A DNA stretch of 64,000 nt, taken from positions 434,001 through 498,000 of the forward strand of contig NZ_AQRA01000006.1 of the NCBI RefSeq assembly GCF_000626715.1, given 5' to 3'. A model generated the notes under the pieces. That model searched no databases, was not told the DNA's origin, and saw nothing but the letters and a program-made list of their open reading frames with translations. The position numbers and the translations under genes were made by a program. Below are positions 26,474 through 35,341 of the stretch, in pieces. Positions within the stretch are counted from its first letter, which is position 1, and each line of letters begins with the position of its first letter. The DNA comes from Aquimarina atlantica. Lineage in GTDB: Bacteria > Bacteroidota > Bacteroidia > Flavobacteriales > Flavobacteriaceae.

Positions 26474-27814
26474 TTAGATCTTTCTCAAATTAAAAAAGCT
26501 GATTAAAGAAATAATTACGGTAATTAGTACTAATGGAAATATAGAATTGGTCCAATTAATAGTATGCACAATAGATGCATATTTTGGTTTAAATTCCTTC
26601 CAATTTTCATTTCTAACCGGATAATTTTCGAATATTTTGGGATAGAAGTATAGCCTTAACTCTTCATGGTACTTATCTAGACGATCTAAAAATGACAGGT
26701 GATTATTTAAGTCGGATTGTGCAATTTGATTAAAAGTCAATTGAGTGTGCATCGTAGGTATTGCCCAAGATATTGCCTCACTCACTTTTTCTCTTAATTT
26801 TATTTTTTCCTTCATTATTTTACTGGACTCTAGAGATTCATCATCACCCATTTGTTGCATCCCATAGTACCAGAGCCAACTAAATTTATCTTCAGGAACC
26901 GGGTATTTTTTATACTGCGGATAATGCGCAAAAAATTTGTCCATGGTAACCTCTTTTGCCATATCCCATTTTTTATGATATCCATCTCGCTGTTCTACCA
27001 TAGTTTTTAATGTTTCTGGTACGGGATATGTATTGACAACAAAATTGTTTACCGAAGCAGGAAGTAATATGGTTAGTACAATCCATAAAGAAAGTAATGT
27101 TAATGCATTAAAACTCGAATTTTTTCGAAAAGAAATAATGATAAAACATAAAGAAGTCCAAAATGCCAAATACAAAACACTTACCGTTATAAATGCCAGA
27201 AGAGCTTCATTAATTGGTAATTGTAAAATAATAATAGCCAATAAAAAAAGTATAGCTAATACGATATATAGAAAAAATACTCTTATAGATAACTTTTTAA
27301 ATAAAAAGTTAAGAGGAGAGGAGGTTTGAGTGGCTATTAATCGCCAGGTTTTTCCTTCTTTTTCTTCAGAATATAAATTGAATGTTAGTGTGATAAGTAC
27401 TAACGGAAACAAGTAAATGATTACAAATCCAAGATCTAAATTACCTGATAGCAGAAGGGATGGATTCTCAAAATCGGTATCATATTTTTGTCCTTCAAGA
27501 CCGCGTATGGTTACTGCTAATATTGAAGGATTTACATCTCGTTGACCAATAGAAAGCCCTGTTAAACTATTTGATTCCTTAACTAGAGAAAAACGTAAAT
27601 AATAAAGTAACAGACCCAAGTCATCATTATGATATTTTACATTTCGTTTGATACTCTCTTCTTGAAACGACTCGGCTTCAATAATTGCTTTTTCTTGCTT
27701 TATATTAAACTGTTTTCCAATAAAAACACTTATTATACCTACTCCCAGAAGAAGTACAAGAGAAATAGCCGCTATTTTGGTTCTAATAAAAGATTTAAAT
27801 AATAGGGAATACAT
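26474..27814 (-). CDS. ABC-2-type permease, DUF3526-like (second subunit)
   Basis: About 446 aa. One membrane segment at the N-terminus (AAISLVLLLGVGIISVFIG), a long extracytoplasmic loop, then five or six segments including LVLITLTFNLYSEEKEGKTWRLIATQ, the conserved loop of ABC-2 and DUF3526 permeases. I chose the ATG at 27814 (MYSLLFKSFIRTK) because the upstream ATG at 27877 lies within the preceding permease gene, whose stop is 2 bases away. It works with its neighbour and the ATPase at 31772-32467. Direction of transport is not known; ABC-2 permeases generally export. Confidence 0.82.
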   Translation of the reverse strand: MYSLLFKSFIRTKIAAISLVLLLGVGIISVFIGKQFNIKQEKAIIEAESFQEESIKRNVKYHNDDLGLLLYYLRFSLVKESNSLTGLSIGQRDVNPSILAVTIRGLEGQKYDTDFENPSLLLSGNLDLGFVIIYLFPLVLITLTFNLYSEEKEGKTWRLIATQTSSPLNFLFKKLSIRVFFLYIVLAILFLLAIIILQLPINEALLAFITVSVLYLAFWTSLCFIIISFRKNSSFNALTLLSLWIVLTILLPASVNNFVVNTYPVPETLKTMVEQRDGYHKKWDMAKEVTMDKFFAHYPQYKKYPVPEDKFSWLWYYGMQQMGDDESLESSKIMKEKIKLREKVSEAISWAIPTMHTQLTFNQIAQSDLNNHLSFLDRLDKYHEELRLYFYPKIFENYPVRNENWKEFKPKYASIVHTINWTNSIFPLVLITVIISLISFFNLRKI

Positions 27815-27816
27815 AG

Positions 27817-29256
27817 TTATAATACTTTTGTTTTTTTGGATATTTTTTTCACGATTATAATAGAAAGAATACTCCAAAGAATTAAAGAGAAAATAGATAG
27901 CGCTTCATTTTTTAGAATAGATAATACAGGTAAATGATCATATTTGAAATCAGGAAACGCTTCCCAATGACTCTTGTCTATAATACTAGGAGTATCTGTT
28001 TTTTTGTTTGGAATGAATTTCATTTGTAGTGAATTCATTTCTTGCGCAAGTTGATAACGATAGCGTTCTGCCTGATGCTGAAAATTAATATAGGAAGCGA
28101 AATCGGTTCCCGAGAAAGCCATAGAAATATGTTTTATTGCAGTATATGGGTTGAGTATAGCAGAGAACCTTTCGATAGCATTTTGACTTTTATATGTAGT
28201 CAATAAATCATTTAAATGCTGATTGTAAATTGAAGCACTAATTTTTTCACTTTGACTCATAATAAAACCTCCGTAATTAAAAGGTAATTGGTCTACAGAT
28301 TCAACATTATTTGCCAGGAGTACAGAATCTTTAATAGCTTTATAATGAATATCATCTGGATTATGACTATCTCCTTCTTTTATCAAATCATTTTCTACAA
28401 TAGATTCGAATTCTATTTTTGATGGAGTAGGATAAAGGTAATGCCCAAAAGCTTGAAGTGTTTTAGGAAGTATGATGATAAAGAAGAGCCAGATTCCTAA
28501 GAGTTTTATCAAAGAATCTTTAGCAGTTTTACTCATCGCAGAAATTAGAATGGTAATACTACTAATAATACCAAAAAACAGTACATAACTCAATATCAAT
28601 ATAAAATAGCTTAGCAATTCAGAAGATGTAATAGGATTACCCTCTGCCAAAAACATGAATAACAGAGTAATTATAATTACGGGAATGAAGAAAAACATAG
28701 CTAGACTCATTAACCCAAGAGATTTACCAAAAAATATTTCTGACCAGGTTGCTCCTTGATTAATCATTATTTTTAAGGTGTTATTTTCTCTTTCACCAGC
28801 CAAAGCTCCATATCCTAAATAGAAAATAAGCAATGGAAAAATGATTTTTAACAACATAGCCATGCTTATTTCTCCAAAGCGAAGCAAGCCTGTAGAAAGG
28901 CTTGCTTCTGAGAAATTTATGGTATTTTGTTTATGAGCTTCTAAAAAAACGGCATTTCCCGTATAATTTTCCATTCCAAAATCAAACAGACTTAGTTTGT
29001 GTTTTAGACGAAAAGCAAAAGAACCATAGTGTGCCATACGATGTGGATGCTTATCTGGGTTACTCTCCCAGCTATGCCTGGCTTCTTCTTGATAAAAATT
29101 ACGAATACGGTTTTGAGTATTGTAATTATCCCATCCACTATAGGCAGCAAATGCAATTAAAACAGTCACCAAAACCATAGTAATATGCAATACTTTGGAT
29201 CTAAAGGTGGTTTGCCATAATTGTTTGGCGAATAATATGATCACTGACCTTCTCAT
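27817..29256 (-). CDS. ABC-2-type permease, DUF3526-like (first subunit)
   Basis: 479 aa with the same topology as the next gene: an early membrane segment, a long periplasmic loop and a membrane domain with LLIFYLGYGALAGERENNTLKIMINQG, the ABC-2 coupling region. It starts 4 bases before the end of the TonB receptor gap region (receptor stop at 29261) and ends 2 bases before its partner, so coexpression is certain on spacing grounds. The pair is probably a heterodimeric membrane channel fed by the ATPase at 31772-32467. Confidence 0.85.
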   Translation of the reverse strand: MRRSVIILFAKQLWQTTFRSKVLHITMVLVTVLIAFAAYSGWDNYNTQNRIRNFYQEEARHSWESNPDKHPHRMAHYGSFAFRLKHKLSLFDFGMENYTGNAVFLEAHKQNTINFSEASLSTGLLRFGEISMAMLLKIIFPLLIFYLGYGALAGERENNTLKIMINQGATWSEIFFGKSLGLMSLAMFFFIPVIIITLLFMFLAEGNPITSSELLSYFILILSYVLFFGIISSITILISAMSKTAKDSLIKLLGIWLFFIIILPKTLQAFGHYLYPTPSKIEFESIVENDLIKEGDSHNPDDIHYKAIKDSVLLANNVESVDQLPFNYGGFIMSQSEKISASIYNQHLNDLLTTYKSQNAIERFSAILNPYTAIKHISMAFSGTDFASYINFQHQAERYRYQLAQEMNSLQMKFIPNKKTDTPSIIDKSHWEAFPDFKYDHLPVLSILKNEALSIFSLILWSILSIIIVKKISKKTKVL

Positions 29257-29260
29257 AGGT

Positions 29261-31762
29261 TTAGAATTTATAAGTTGTTGTAAGCGTTATATTTCTAGGA
29301 GCTCCAGGAAACAAACGCGTATATGTTTGTGCACCCAACCAATATGTTTCATCAAATAAATTACCCACATTTACAGCTACCTGTAGATTACTTTTCGTAG
29401 GAGTATAATACAGTGCTGCATCAAAAATAGTAGAAGCTGGTACTTCAAAATCACGTGTAAACCAGGGCACTTTACTTCCTTGATGTTGTACACCAAACCC
29501 AATACCCAAATCTCTTAATATAGACCCATTGTCGAAGTTGTAACGTGTCCATAGATTTGCGCTATGTTTTGGTACGTTTTCTTTTCTGGCACCTTCTAAA
29601 GTAACATTGGCATCGGTTACGATAACTGCATCGATATAACTGTAAGAAGCATTTATTTGCCAATTGGGTAGTAAGTAGCCTGCCATATCCCATTCAAATC
29701 CTCTACTACGGTCGGCTCCACGTTGTACCAATAAATCTGGTTGCGAAGGATCATTGGCACTCATCAGAATATTTTTCTGATTAATTTCGTAGATAGCCAT
29801 GTTCATCGTTATCTTTTTATTAAACAAATCAGCTTTCATTCCTATTTCTTTTAAATCAGAAATCAAAGGTTTAAACCGTGAAGCCGATTCATCGGCCCAA
29901 AAAAACTGACCTGTACTTGGCAGTAAAGTTACAGTGTTGGATTGCGGTTGGAAACCTTCTAGATAAGTACCATATACGTTAATGTTATCATTTACGGCAT
30001 AAGTAATACCTATTCTGGGAAGAAGTCTTTGGTTTGTAAAAGAAGATTCATTAGCTGCTTTATAATGAGTTATATCTTCGAACCACTCATTTCTTAAACT
30101 CAATAATAGAGAGAACTTGTTCCATTTTAACTGCTCCTGGATATATACAGCGTTACTCATAGTCAATGCAGAAGGAACTGCAATACGTGAATTGATGGTA
30201 TAATCCTGAATGTTTTGTATTGTGTATGATGGGTTTGCTAAATCAAAATGATTAACATTGGGTTTGGGCAATATACTCCCCCCAATAGTAATGGTTTGAT
30301 AATCTGATGCATTTGCTGGTTCAAAAGACCTGGTGACACTACCATCATTTAATAAATATCCTCGTGCAGAGTTTTGACCACCTCCTTTAAGTTTTTTCCA
30401 GTAGTGCAAGTCATACCCAACCAATAATTTGTGATCTATTGATCCCGTTTTGAAATCAAAATTGAAATAACTGTTTACATTATCAATGCTCCAAAACTGC
30501 TTTCGTTGTACAAATCGCATAGCGACCAAACTAGGAATAGGCTCGTTCGCAATATCAACAGCAAATGTATTTGTAGTACGATGCTCCTGTAAATCTTCAG
30601 TCCAGGTTTGTTTCATGTAAGAGGTGTTAAAAGTAATGTTAGGACTGAACTTATGAGAAAGATTCCCCATAATAATTACTTCCTTTGATTTGAAGAAATC
30701 ACTAGAAGCCCCTAAATTAAGGCTTATAGGTGTGCTATTAAGATTTGTTTGTCCCGCTACAGCACCAAAAATAGGTTGACCACGGTCTAGATTACCATTC
30801 ATGTTATTGAAAATAAACTCTGCATTGATAGCGGTTTTTTTGTTCGGGATATAAGTAAACGATGGAGATATTAAAATTGATTTATTACTTACTAAATCAC
30901 GGTAAGATTGTGCCGTTTGATAGGCTCCATTGATACGATATAACAATGTTTTCGACTCGTTTAATGGCCCTGTAAAATCTAAGGTTCCTCTCATAGTGCT
31001 AAAACTACCGACACTTAAACTCACTTCTTTTCTATCTACCGATAAAGGTTTTTTAGTAACCATATTAATACTTCCACCGGGATCAACACTGGCAAAAGTT
31101 GCACTGGCAGGTCCTTTTATCACTTCTACTCTTTCTATGTTCGAGGTGAGTGGTTGTAAGAAATAAAACTGCCGAGTACGCATACCATTAATAATCTGCC
31201 CTTCTTCATTTTGACTGATACCTCTTATATTATACTGATTATAAAAACTAGATGGGCTAACGCCACTAACAACTTTTACGGCATCTGCTAAGTGAAAGGC
31301 TTGCCTATCGGCAATCAGTTCCTTTGTTACAGAAGCAATAGCCTGCGGTAATTCTTTGTTCGCAATGGCTATTTTGGTAGCAGAAAATGAATAATCACTA
31401 TTGTAGTCTCGTTTTGTACGCCCCACTACTTCTACAGTTTGGAGTTGTTGAATATCATCTTTTAGTGTTATTATGCCAAGATCATATTCTTTATTTTCTA
31501 GAAAATCATACGTTTTGGTAATAGAATTAAAACCAACATAACTAATTTTTACTTCATAAGTTCCTGTTTCTTGTAAAACAAAGTTGAATTCTCCGTTTTC
31601 ATTAGAAATAGTTCCTTCTTTTTTATCTCTGATAGTAAAGGAAATAGTGGTGCCTGGAATAACACCTTGTTCGATATCAACAATTTTACCTTTAATATTG
31701 ATCTGAGAAAAACTTTGTTGACAAATAATGGCAAATAAAATAATTAAAATCTCTTTTTTCAT
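29261..31762 (-). CDS. TonB-dependent siderophore receptor
   Basis: 833 aa: signal peptide ending QQSFSQ, a carboxypeptidase-regulatory-like domain (INIKGKIVDIEQGVIPGTTIS), a TonB-box-to-plug region with FNQYNIRGISQNEEG-like text (YNQYNIRGISQNEEGQIIN), IERVEVIKGPASATFASVDPGGSINMVTKKPL, and a barrel ending FPGAPRNITLTTTYKF, the typical siderophore-receptor C-terminus with final Phe. This is the FhuA/FcuA-type receptor class (TIGR01783-like). It is encoded between the ABC ATPase (gap 9 bases) and two permeases, an unusual insertion of an outer-membrane receptor inside an ABC operon. Confidence 0.93.
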   Translation of the reverse strand: MKKEILIILFAIICQQSFSQINIKGKIVDIEQGVIPGTTISFTIRDKKEGTISNENGEFNFVLQETGTYEVKISYVGFNSITKTYDFLENKEYDLGIITLKDDIQQLQTVEVVGRTKRDYNSDYSFSATKIAIANKELPQAIASVTKELIADRQAFHLADAVKVVSGVSPSSFYNQYNIRGISQNEEGQIINGMRTRQFYFLQPLTSNIERVEVIKGPASATFASVDPGGSINMVTKKPLSVDRKEVSLSVGSFSTMRGTLDFTGPLNESKTLLYRINGAYQTAQSYRDLVSNKSILISPSFTYIPNKKTAINAEFIFNNMNGNLDRGQPIFGAVAGQTNLNSTPISLNLGASSDFFKSKEVIIMGNLSHKFSPNITFNTSYMKQTWTEDLQEHRTTNTFAVDIANEPIPSLVAMRFVQRKQFWSIDNVNSYFNFDFKTGSIDHKLLVGYDLHYWKKLKGGGQNSARGYLLNDGSVTRSFEPANASDYQTITIGGSILPKPNVNHFDLANPSYTIQNIQDYTINSRIAVPSALTMSNAVYIQEQLKWNKFSLLLSLRNEWFEDITHYKAANESSFTNQRLLPRIGITYAVNDNINVYGTYLEGFQPQSNTVTLLPSTGQFFWADESASRFKPLISDLKEIGMKADLFNKKITMNMAIYEINQKNILMSANDPSQPDLLVQRGADRSRGFEWDMAGYLLPNWQINASYSYIDAVIVTDANVTLEGARKENVPKHSANLWTRYNFDNGSILRDLGIGFGVQHQGSKVPWFTRDFEVPASTIFDAALYYTPTKSNLQVAVNVGNLFDETYWLGAQTYTRLFPGAPRNITLTTTYKF

Positions 31763-31771
31763 GGGGTAATT

Positions 31772-32467
31772 TTAAATGGTTTCTAAATACAATTCTTTTA
31801 GTTGGTTGGCATCAATTCCGCTTGTTTTAATTTGCTGAACCAGAGAACCTTCTTTCATAATTCCGATAGTAGTACCTACATGTACTGCGTTGAATATATC
31901 ATGTGTGGCCATGAATATAGTTTTACCTTCTTTGGCGAGTTCTTTACAAGTTGTAGTAAATTCAGCCGATGCTTTAGGGTCAAGACCAGATGTGGGTTCA
32001 TCCATAAAAATTACATCAGCATTTTTGGCAACTGCAACCGCAATACCCACTTTTTGACGCATTCCTTTAGAATAAGTGGATAGATGTTGCAGATGCGCTT
32101 CTTCTTGTAAGCCAGCTTTAGTCAGAAATTCCTGTAGTTTTTCTTGAGAATATTTATACCCAGCCAAACGACTGAAAAAATCAAGGTTTTCTATTCCTGA
32201 CAAATTTCCATATAACTGGACTGTTTCTGGGATATAGGCTGTTTTTTCTTTGATAGAAGTAGCATTGGATTCAATCTCTTCATTATCAATTAAGATTTGC
32301 CCACTATCGGGTTTTATAAAACCAAGAAATAGGTTGATCGTTGTGGTTTTTCCGGCTCCGTTTTGACCAAGGAGACAGAATATAGAACCTTGCTCTACTT
32401 GAAAAGAAACATTATTTACTGCTTTTTTTCCATTGTAGGTTTTTGACAAGTTTTTTGCTATAAGCAT
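31772..32467 (-). CDS. ABC transporter ATP-binding protein
   Basis: 231 aa with Walker A GQNGAGKTT (about residues 34-42), signature YSKGMRQKV, Walker B DVIFMDEPTSGLDP, and the switch His in ATHDIF. It belongs to the ABC-2 drug/NatA/NosF-like ATPase group. First gene of the operon with a TonB siderophore receptor and two DUF3526-like permeases. A 7-bp hairpin (32487-32504) lies 20 bases before the start codon and could affect translation or bind a regulator. Confidence 0.93.
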   Translation of the reverse strand: MLIAKNLSKTYNGKKAVNNVSFQVEQGSIFCLLGQNGAGKTTTINLFLGFIKPDSGQILIDNEEIESNATSIKEKTAYIPETVQLYGNLSGIENLDFFSRLAGYKYSQEKLQEFLTKAGLQEEAHLQHLSTYSKGMRQKVGIAVAVAKNADVIFMDEPTSGLDPKASAEFTTTCKELAKEGKTIFMATHDIFNAVHVGTTIGIMKEGSLVQQIKTSGIDANQLKELYLETI

Positions 32468-32486
32468 TGTGTTTAAAGTATTATTA

Positions 32487-32504
32487 GATCTCTAAAAAGA
32501 GATC
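32487..32504. promoter_or_regulatory. hairpin GATCTCT-AAAA-AGAGATC before the ABC ATPase gene
   Basis: Perfect 7-bp inverted repeat with a 4-base loop, in the leader of the minus-strand transporter operon. Could be an operator or leader hairpin. The rest of 32505-32861 (about 350 bases) has no reading frame or repeat that I can support; the operon promoter is presumably here but was not pinpointed. Confidence 0.4.
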
Positions 32505-32861
32505 GTATTAATTAATAGAGGTATAATCTTAAGTGGTAGTAACTAAGCTGAGATTTTAAATAGGGGAATAACCATTCCTGATATCAAAATGTTTATAATC
32601 TTATGATTATATAGAATTACAGTCTAATTAGAATACTTAAAATTAGAAGTCGTTAAGTTTTCGACCCTAAAAAACATGAGTTAACAGAAGAAAGTCAGAG
32701 TTTATGAAAATATAAACAGAATTATCTTTTAAGGATATCAGAATTGGTATTTATAGGAAGCGTCATTTCATTGATTTAAGAAAATTCGCAAGTATAAACC
32801 TGATAAGCAATCGCTAAAAAGAAAGGATTTAACCGTTAAAAATGAAAATAGAGTAAAATAA

Positions 32862-33167
32862 CTATGCTAAAAAAGGAGGAGGTCTCGAGAATAGATTGGT
32901 AATATGTATATCGCTACTATAAACGAAGTTGTAATAACGTATTACATTTTTCTGGGTATAGAATTCAAAAGTGCTACAAACATTACTTTGAGTATTGTCA
33001 CTAACGGTAGCTGGAGTAAAATTGGTTATAGAAACGAGATCACATATTTCACAATGTTCTATACCATCATCATCGTGAGTCAGTAGGTGCAGACCTGCCA
33101 CTTTCAGAGAAAGGAAAATGACAATAAAAATATAAGTGATATAATTTTTTAAGCCCCCAATTTTCAT
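32862..33167 (-). CDS. small membrane-anchored His/Cys protein, possible metal handling
   Basis: About 101 aa from the ATG at 33167 (MKIGGLKNY). One N-terminal membrane segment, then a motif HDDDGIEHCEICD (His, acidic run, CxxC), a beta-like stretch and a C-terminus LFSRPPPFLA. Small proteins with CxxC after a membrane anchor and an ending like RPPP/RGPPA occur next to TonB receptors and copper loci (DUF2946-like in Proteobacteria). It lies upstream of the ABC/TonB operon on the same strand, 395 bases from the ATPase start. Metal binding is an inference from the motif. Confidence 0.6.
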   Translation of the reverse strand: MKIGGLKNYITYIFIVIFLSLKVAGLHLLTHDDDGIEHCEICDLVSITNFTPATVSDNTQSNVCSTFEFYTQKNVIRYYNFVYSSDIHITNLFSRPPPFLA

Positions 33168-33300
33168 AACAGACAAACGTACCAAATAATATACAGACAA
33201 AATGTTAAAAAAATCTAAATTATTTGGATGGTTAAAAATGAAATGGAGGTAAAGTTCTAAAAATGTCTAATACAATGATAACCCAAAATACCTTTCGACC

Positions 33301-33477
33301 ATGCCAGAAGCTAAACAAACTTTTAAGAACAAGTTAAAAGCGATACGATTTATGATCAAAGTAGTATTAACAAAAACCTGGGATATGAAAAAATATGAGA
33401 AAGAACAAGGCTTTCCTAATTTTAAAAATACCTCGTTCTGTATGGATTCTGAAGAATGGAAACTATCGCATGAGTAA
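33301..33477 (+). CDS. 58-aa hypothetical basic protein
   Basis: Starts MPEAKQTFKNKLKAIRFMIK and ends SEEWKLSHE; soluble, basic at the front, acidic at the end, no motif recognised. Support: a stem-loop with GGGTTA/TAACCC begins 6 bases after the stop, codon use looks normal, and it sits alone between two minus-strand genes. No ribosome site is evident, but that is common in Bacteroidota. The ATG at 33263 in another frame gives only a short peptide. Confidence 0.45.
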   Translation: MPEAKQTFKNKLKAIRFMIKVVLTKTWDMKKYEKEQGFPNFKNTSFCMDSEEWKLSHE

Positions 33478-33483
33478 AATAGC

Positions 33484-33513
33484 GGGTTAATTAATCATAA
33501 AATTAAATAACCC
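33484..33513 (+). terminator. stem-loop after the 58-aa gene
   Basis: GGGTTA pairs with TAACCC, and TTAA with TTAA after one internal mismatch, around an 8-base AT-rich loop; then TGTATTTATT. Position, 6 bases downstream of the stop at 33477, suggests a terminator for that gene, and it may also serve the convergent AraC gene. Confidence 0.5.
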
Positions 33514-33572
33514 TGTATTTATTAGAGGAGTTAAAGCACACGATAACGCTTTTATTAAGAATAGATAAGAAT

Positions 33573-34637
33573 TTAAGAATTTTTGATAATCTGCTCTTTA
33601 TATTCTGTAGGTGACATATTCATATGCTTTTTAAATATTCGATAAAATGTAGCTCGAGACTTAAATCCACTATCTTCTGCCAAAGAAGTAAGCGTATGAA
33701 TCTCATCTTGATTAGATTGTAATTTGCTTATAAAATGATTAATTCTATAATTGTTGATGATCTCAGAAAGAAGTATTCCTTTATTTTTTAAAGCTTCATT
33801 AAATACTTGATTATTAATGTTTAACTTTTTAGAAAGTATTTTTTGAGTAATATCTGTTTGTAAATACAATTTTTCACTTTCTAAGATCGTATTTAATCTG
33901 GTTATGATATTCTCAAGTTCATCTGGTTCAACAATAGATATATTTTCAATTGGTTTTTTAGGGTTGATAATTACATTATAACCCACATATAAATAAAAGA
34001 CCAAATTTGTAATCCAATATGGGTAATAATATTTAGAAGCAATACCGCTAGGATAATTAGACAATTCTATTACATAATATACTATCCACAATGTTAACAA
34101 GCTCAGCATACCATAAAAAACATTCTTATAGAACTTAATAACCTTATGAGGATTATTCTTAAACAAGAGTACACCTTTAATAGCAAAAAAAGAAGATAAT
34201 AAAATACCAATCCCTTCATGAAATACCCAAAATAATTGACTATTTAGGATGTCGCTTTTAGCTTCAAAATTGAAAAAATATACATAAATCCATATAAAAA
34301 TAATACCTGTTATTTCGATAACTCCAGGTAGTAAATACATTAAATCATTAGACGAAATCTTATACCCTTTTTTTACAATAGATTTAATAAAGAATAAAAA
34401 TAAAGCTCCAACGAAATACATTGATGGAAATCGTATTAAGCATAACCAATCATAAGAATTCCTCAAAGTGGGTAAGATGCTATACGAAGCAATACTTAAG
34501 GCTACTGCTAGAACAAAAAAACCAATAAAATTAGCAGTATTTCTATAACTTTTTTTCAGAGATAAAGATGAAATAAAAATTATAGCCGAATTAAATACAC
34601 CCACCAATACCAATACCTGAAGAAAGTGAAATTTCAT
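33573..34637 (-). CDS. AraC-family regulator with seven-span membrane sensor
   Basis: 354 aa: seven predicted transmembrane segments in the first 215 residues (7TM-DISM-like arrangement), a linker, and a C-terminal AraC double helix-turn-helix (KKLNINNQVFNEALKNKGI; TSLAEDSGFKSRATFYRIFKKHMNMSPTEYKEQI). This membrane-sensor AraC design is common in Bacteroidota. The ligand is unknown. It is divergent from a DUF6252-type lipoprotein/M1-like peptidase unit at 34801-37478, which may be its target. Confidence 0.9.
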   Translation of the reverse strand: MKFHFLQVLVLVGVFNSAIIFISSLSLKKSYRNTANFIGFFVLAVALSIASYSILPTLRNSYDWLCLIRFPSMYFVGALFLFFIKSIVKKGYKISSNDLMYLLPGVIEITGIIFIWIYVYFFNFEAKSDILNSQLFWVFHEGIGILLSSFFAIKGVLLFKNNPHKVIKFYKNVFYGMLSLLTLWIVYYVIELSNYPSGIASKYYYPYWITNLVFYLYVGYNVIINPKKPIENISIVEPDELENIITRLNTILESEKLYLQTDITQKILSKKLNINNQVFNEALKNKGILLSEIINNYRINHFISKLQSNQDEIHTLTSLAEDSGFKSRATFYRIFKKHMNMSPTEYKEQIIKNS

Positions 34638-34800
34638 TGATTTGTTTTTAGGATTCTCTATAAATCCAATTTATCTAATTGTTAAAAATAGTTAATTAGT
34701 ATCTCATTCTGCCAAATTGAGACACCATACTTGTTTAGCTTTTCTTCTTTAAAATTACAGAATAATAGTTTTACGGCTAATTAAATTAAATATTAAAATT

Positions 34801-35256
34801 ATGAAAAGAATTTGGTTAATTGTTTTTGTACTGGTATCAGTTTTTACTTCATGTAAATCTGATGATGATACCCCATTACCAGAAAACACAACTTTTGTAA
34901 AAGCACAAGTCGATGCTTCTGCTTGGGAAGCAACTTCGTTTAAAGCAAGTTATATCAATAACATTGTATCTATTGAAGCTAATAGATCCGATGGTACTAC
35001 TATTGATATCTCTGTTCAAAATGTATCTGATATAGGAGACTATACTTTGGGAAATGTTAGTATAGGTGTCTATGAAGAAGGTTCAGGAAATGACGAAACT
35101 TATACGACATCCGGAACATTAGGTTCTGGTACTATAAATTTTTCTGTCTTAAAGTCAGATAGAGTAGAAGGTACATTTTCTTTTGATGGAGGTAATGGCC
35201 TAGGAAACTCAAAAAGTATTAGTAACGGGGTGTTTAAAATTAACGCAGCAAACTAA
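34801..35256 (+). CDS. DUF6252-like lipoprotein
   Basis: 151 aa with a lipoprotein signal (VFTSCKSDDD, lipobox Cys near residue 18 and Asp-rich start of mature chain, which favours surface export in Bacteroidota). The mature domain is a small beta sandwich: FVKAQVDASAWEATSFKASY, SIEANRSDGTTIDISVQN, GTINFSVLKSDRVEGTFSF. This layout fits DUF6252 family proteins of Flavobacteriia. No function known. The next gene starts 85 bases later on the same strand. Confidence 0.7.
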   Translation: MKRIWLIVFVLVSVFTSCKSDDDTPLPENTTFVKAQVDASAWEATSFKASYINNIVSIEANRSDGTTIDISVQNVSDIGDYTLGNVSIGVYEEGSGNDETYTTSGTLGSGTINFSVLKSDRVEGTFSFDGGNGLGNSKSISNGVFKINAAN

Positions 35257-35341
35257 AGAGAGTTATAATTTCAAGTGTAACAAACGGTAAAATCAATTGT
35301 CAATAAAATAAATACAAGTTAAACTAATACACTATGAAAAA

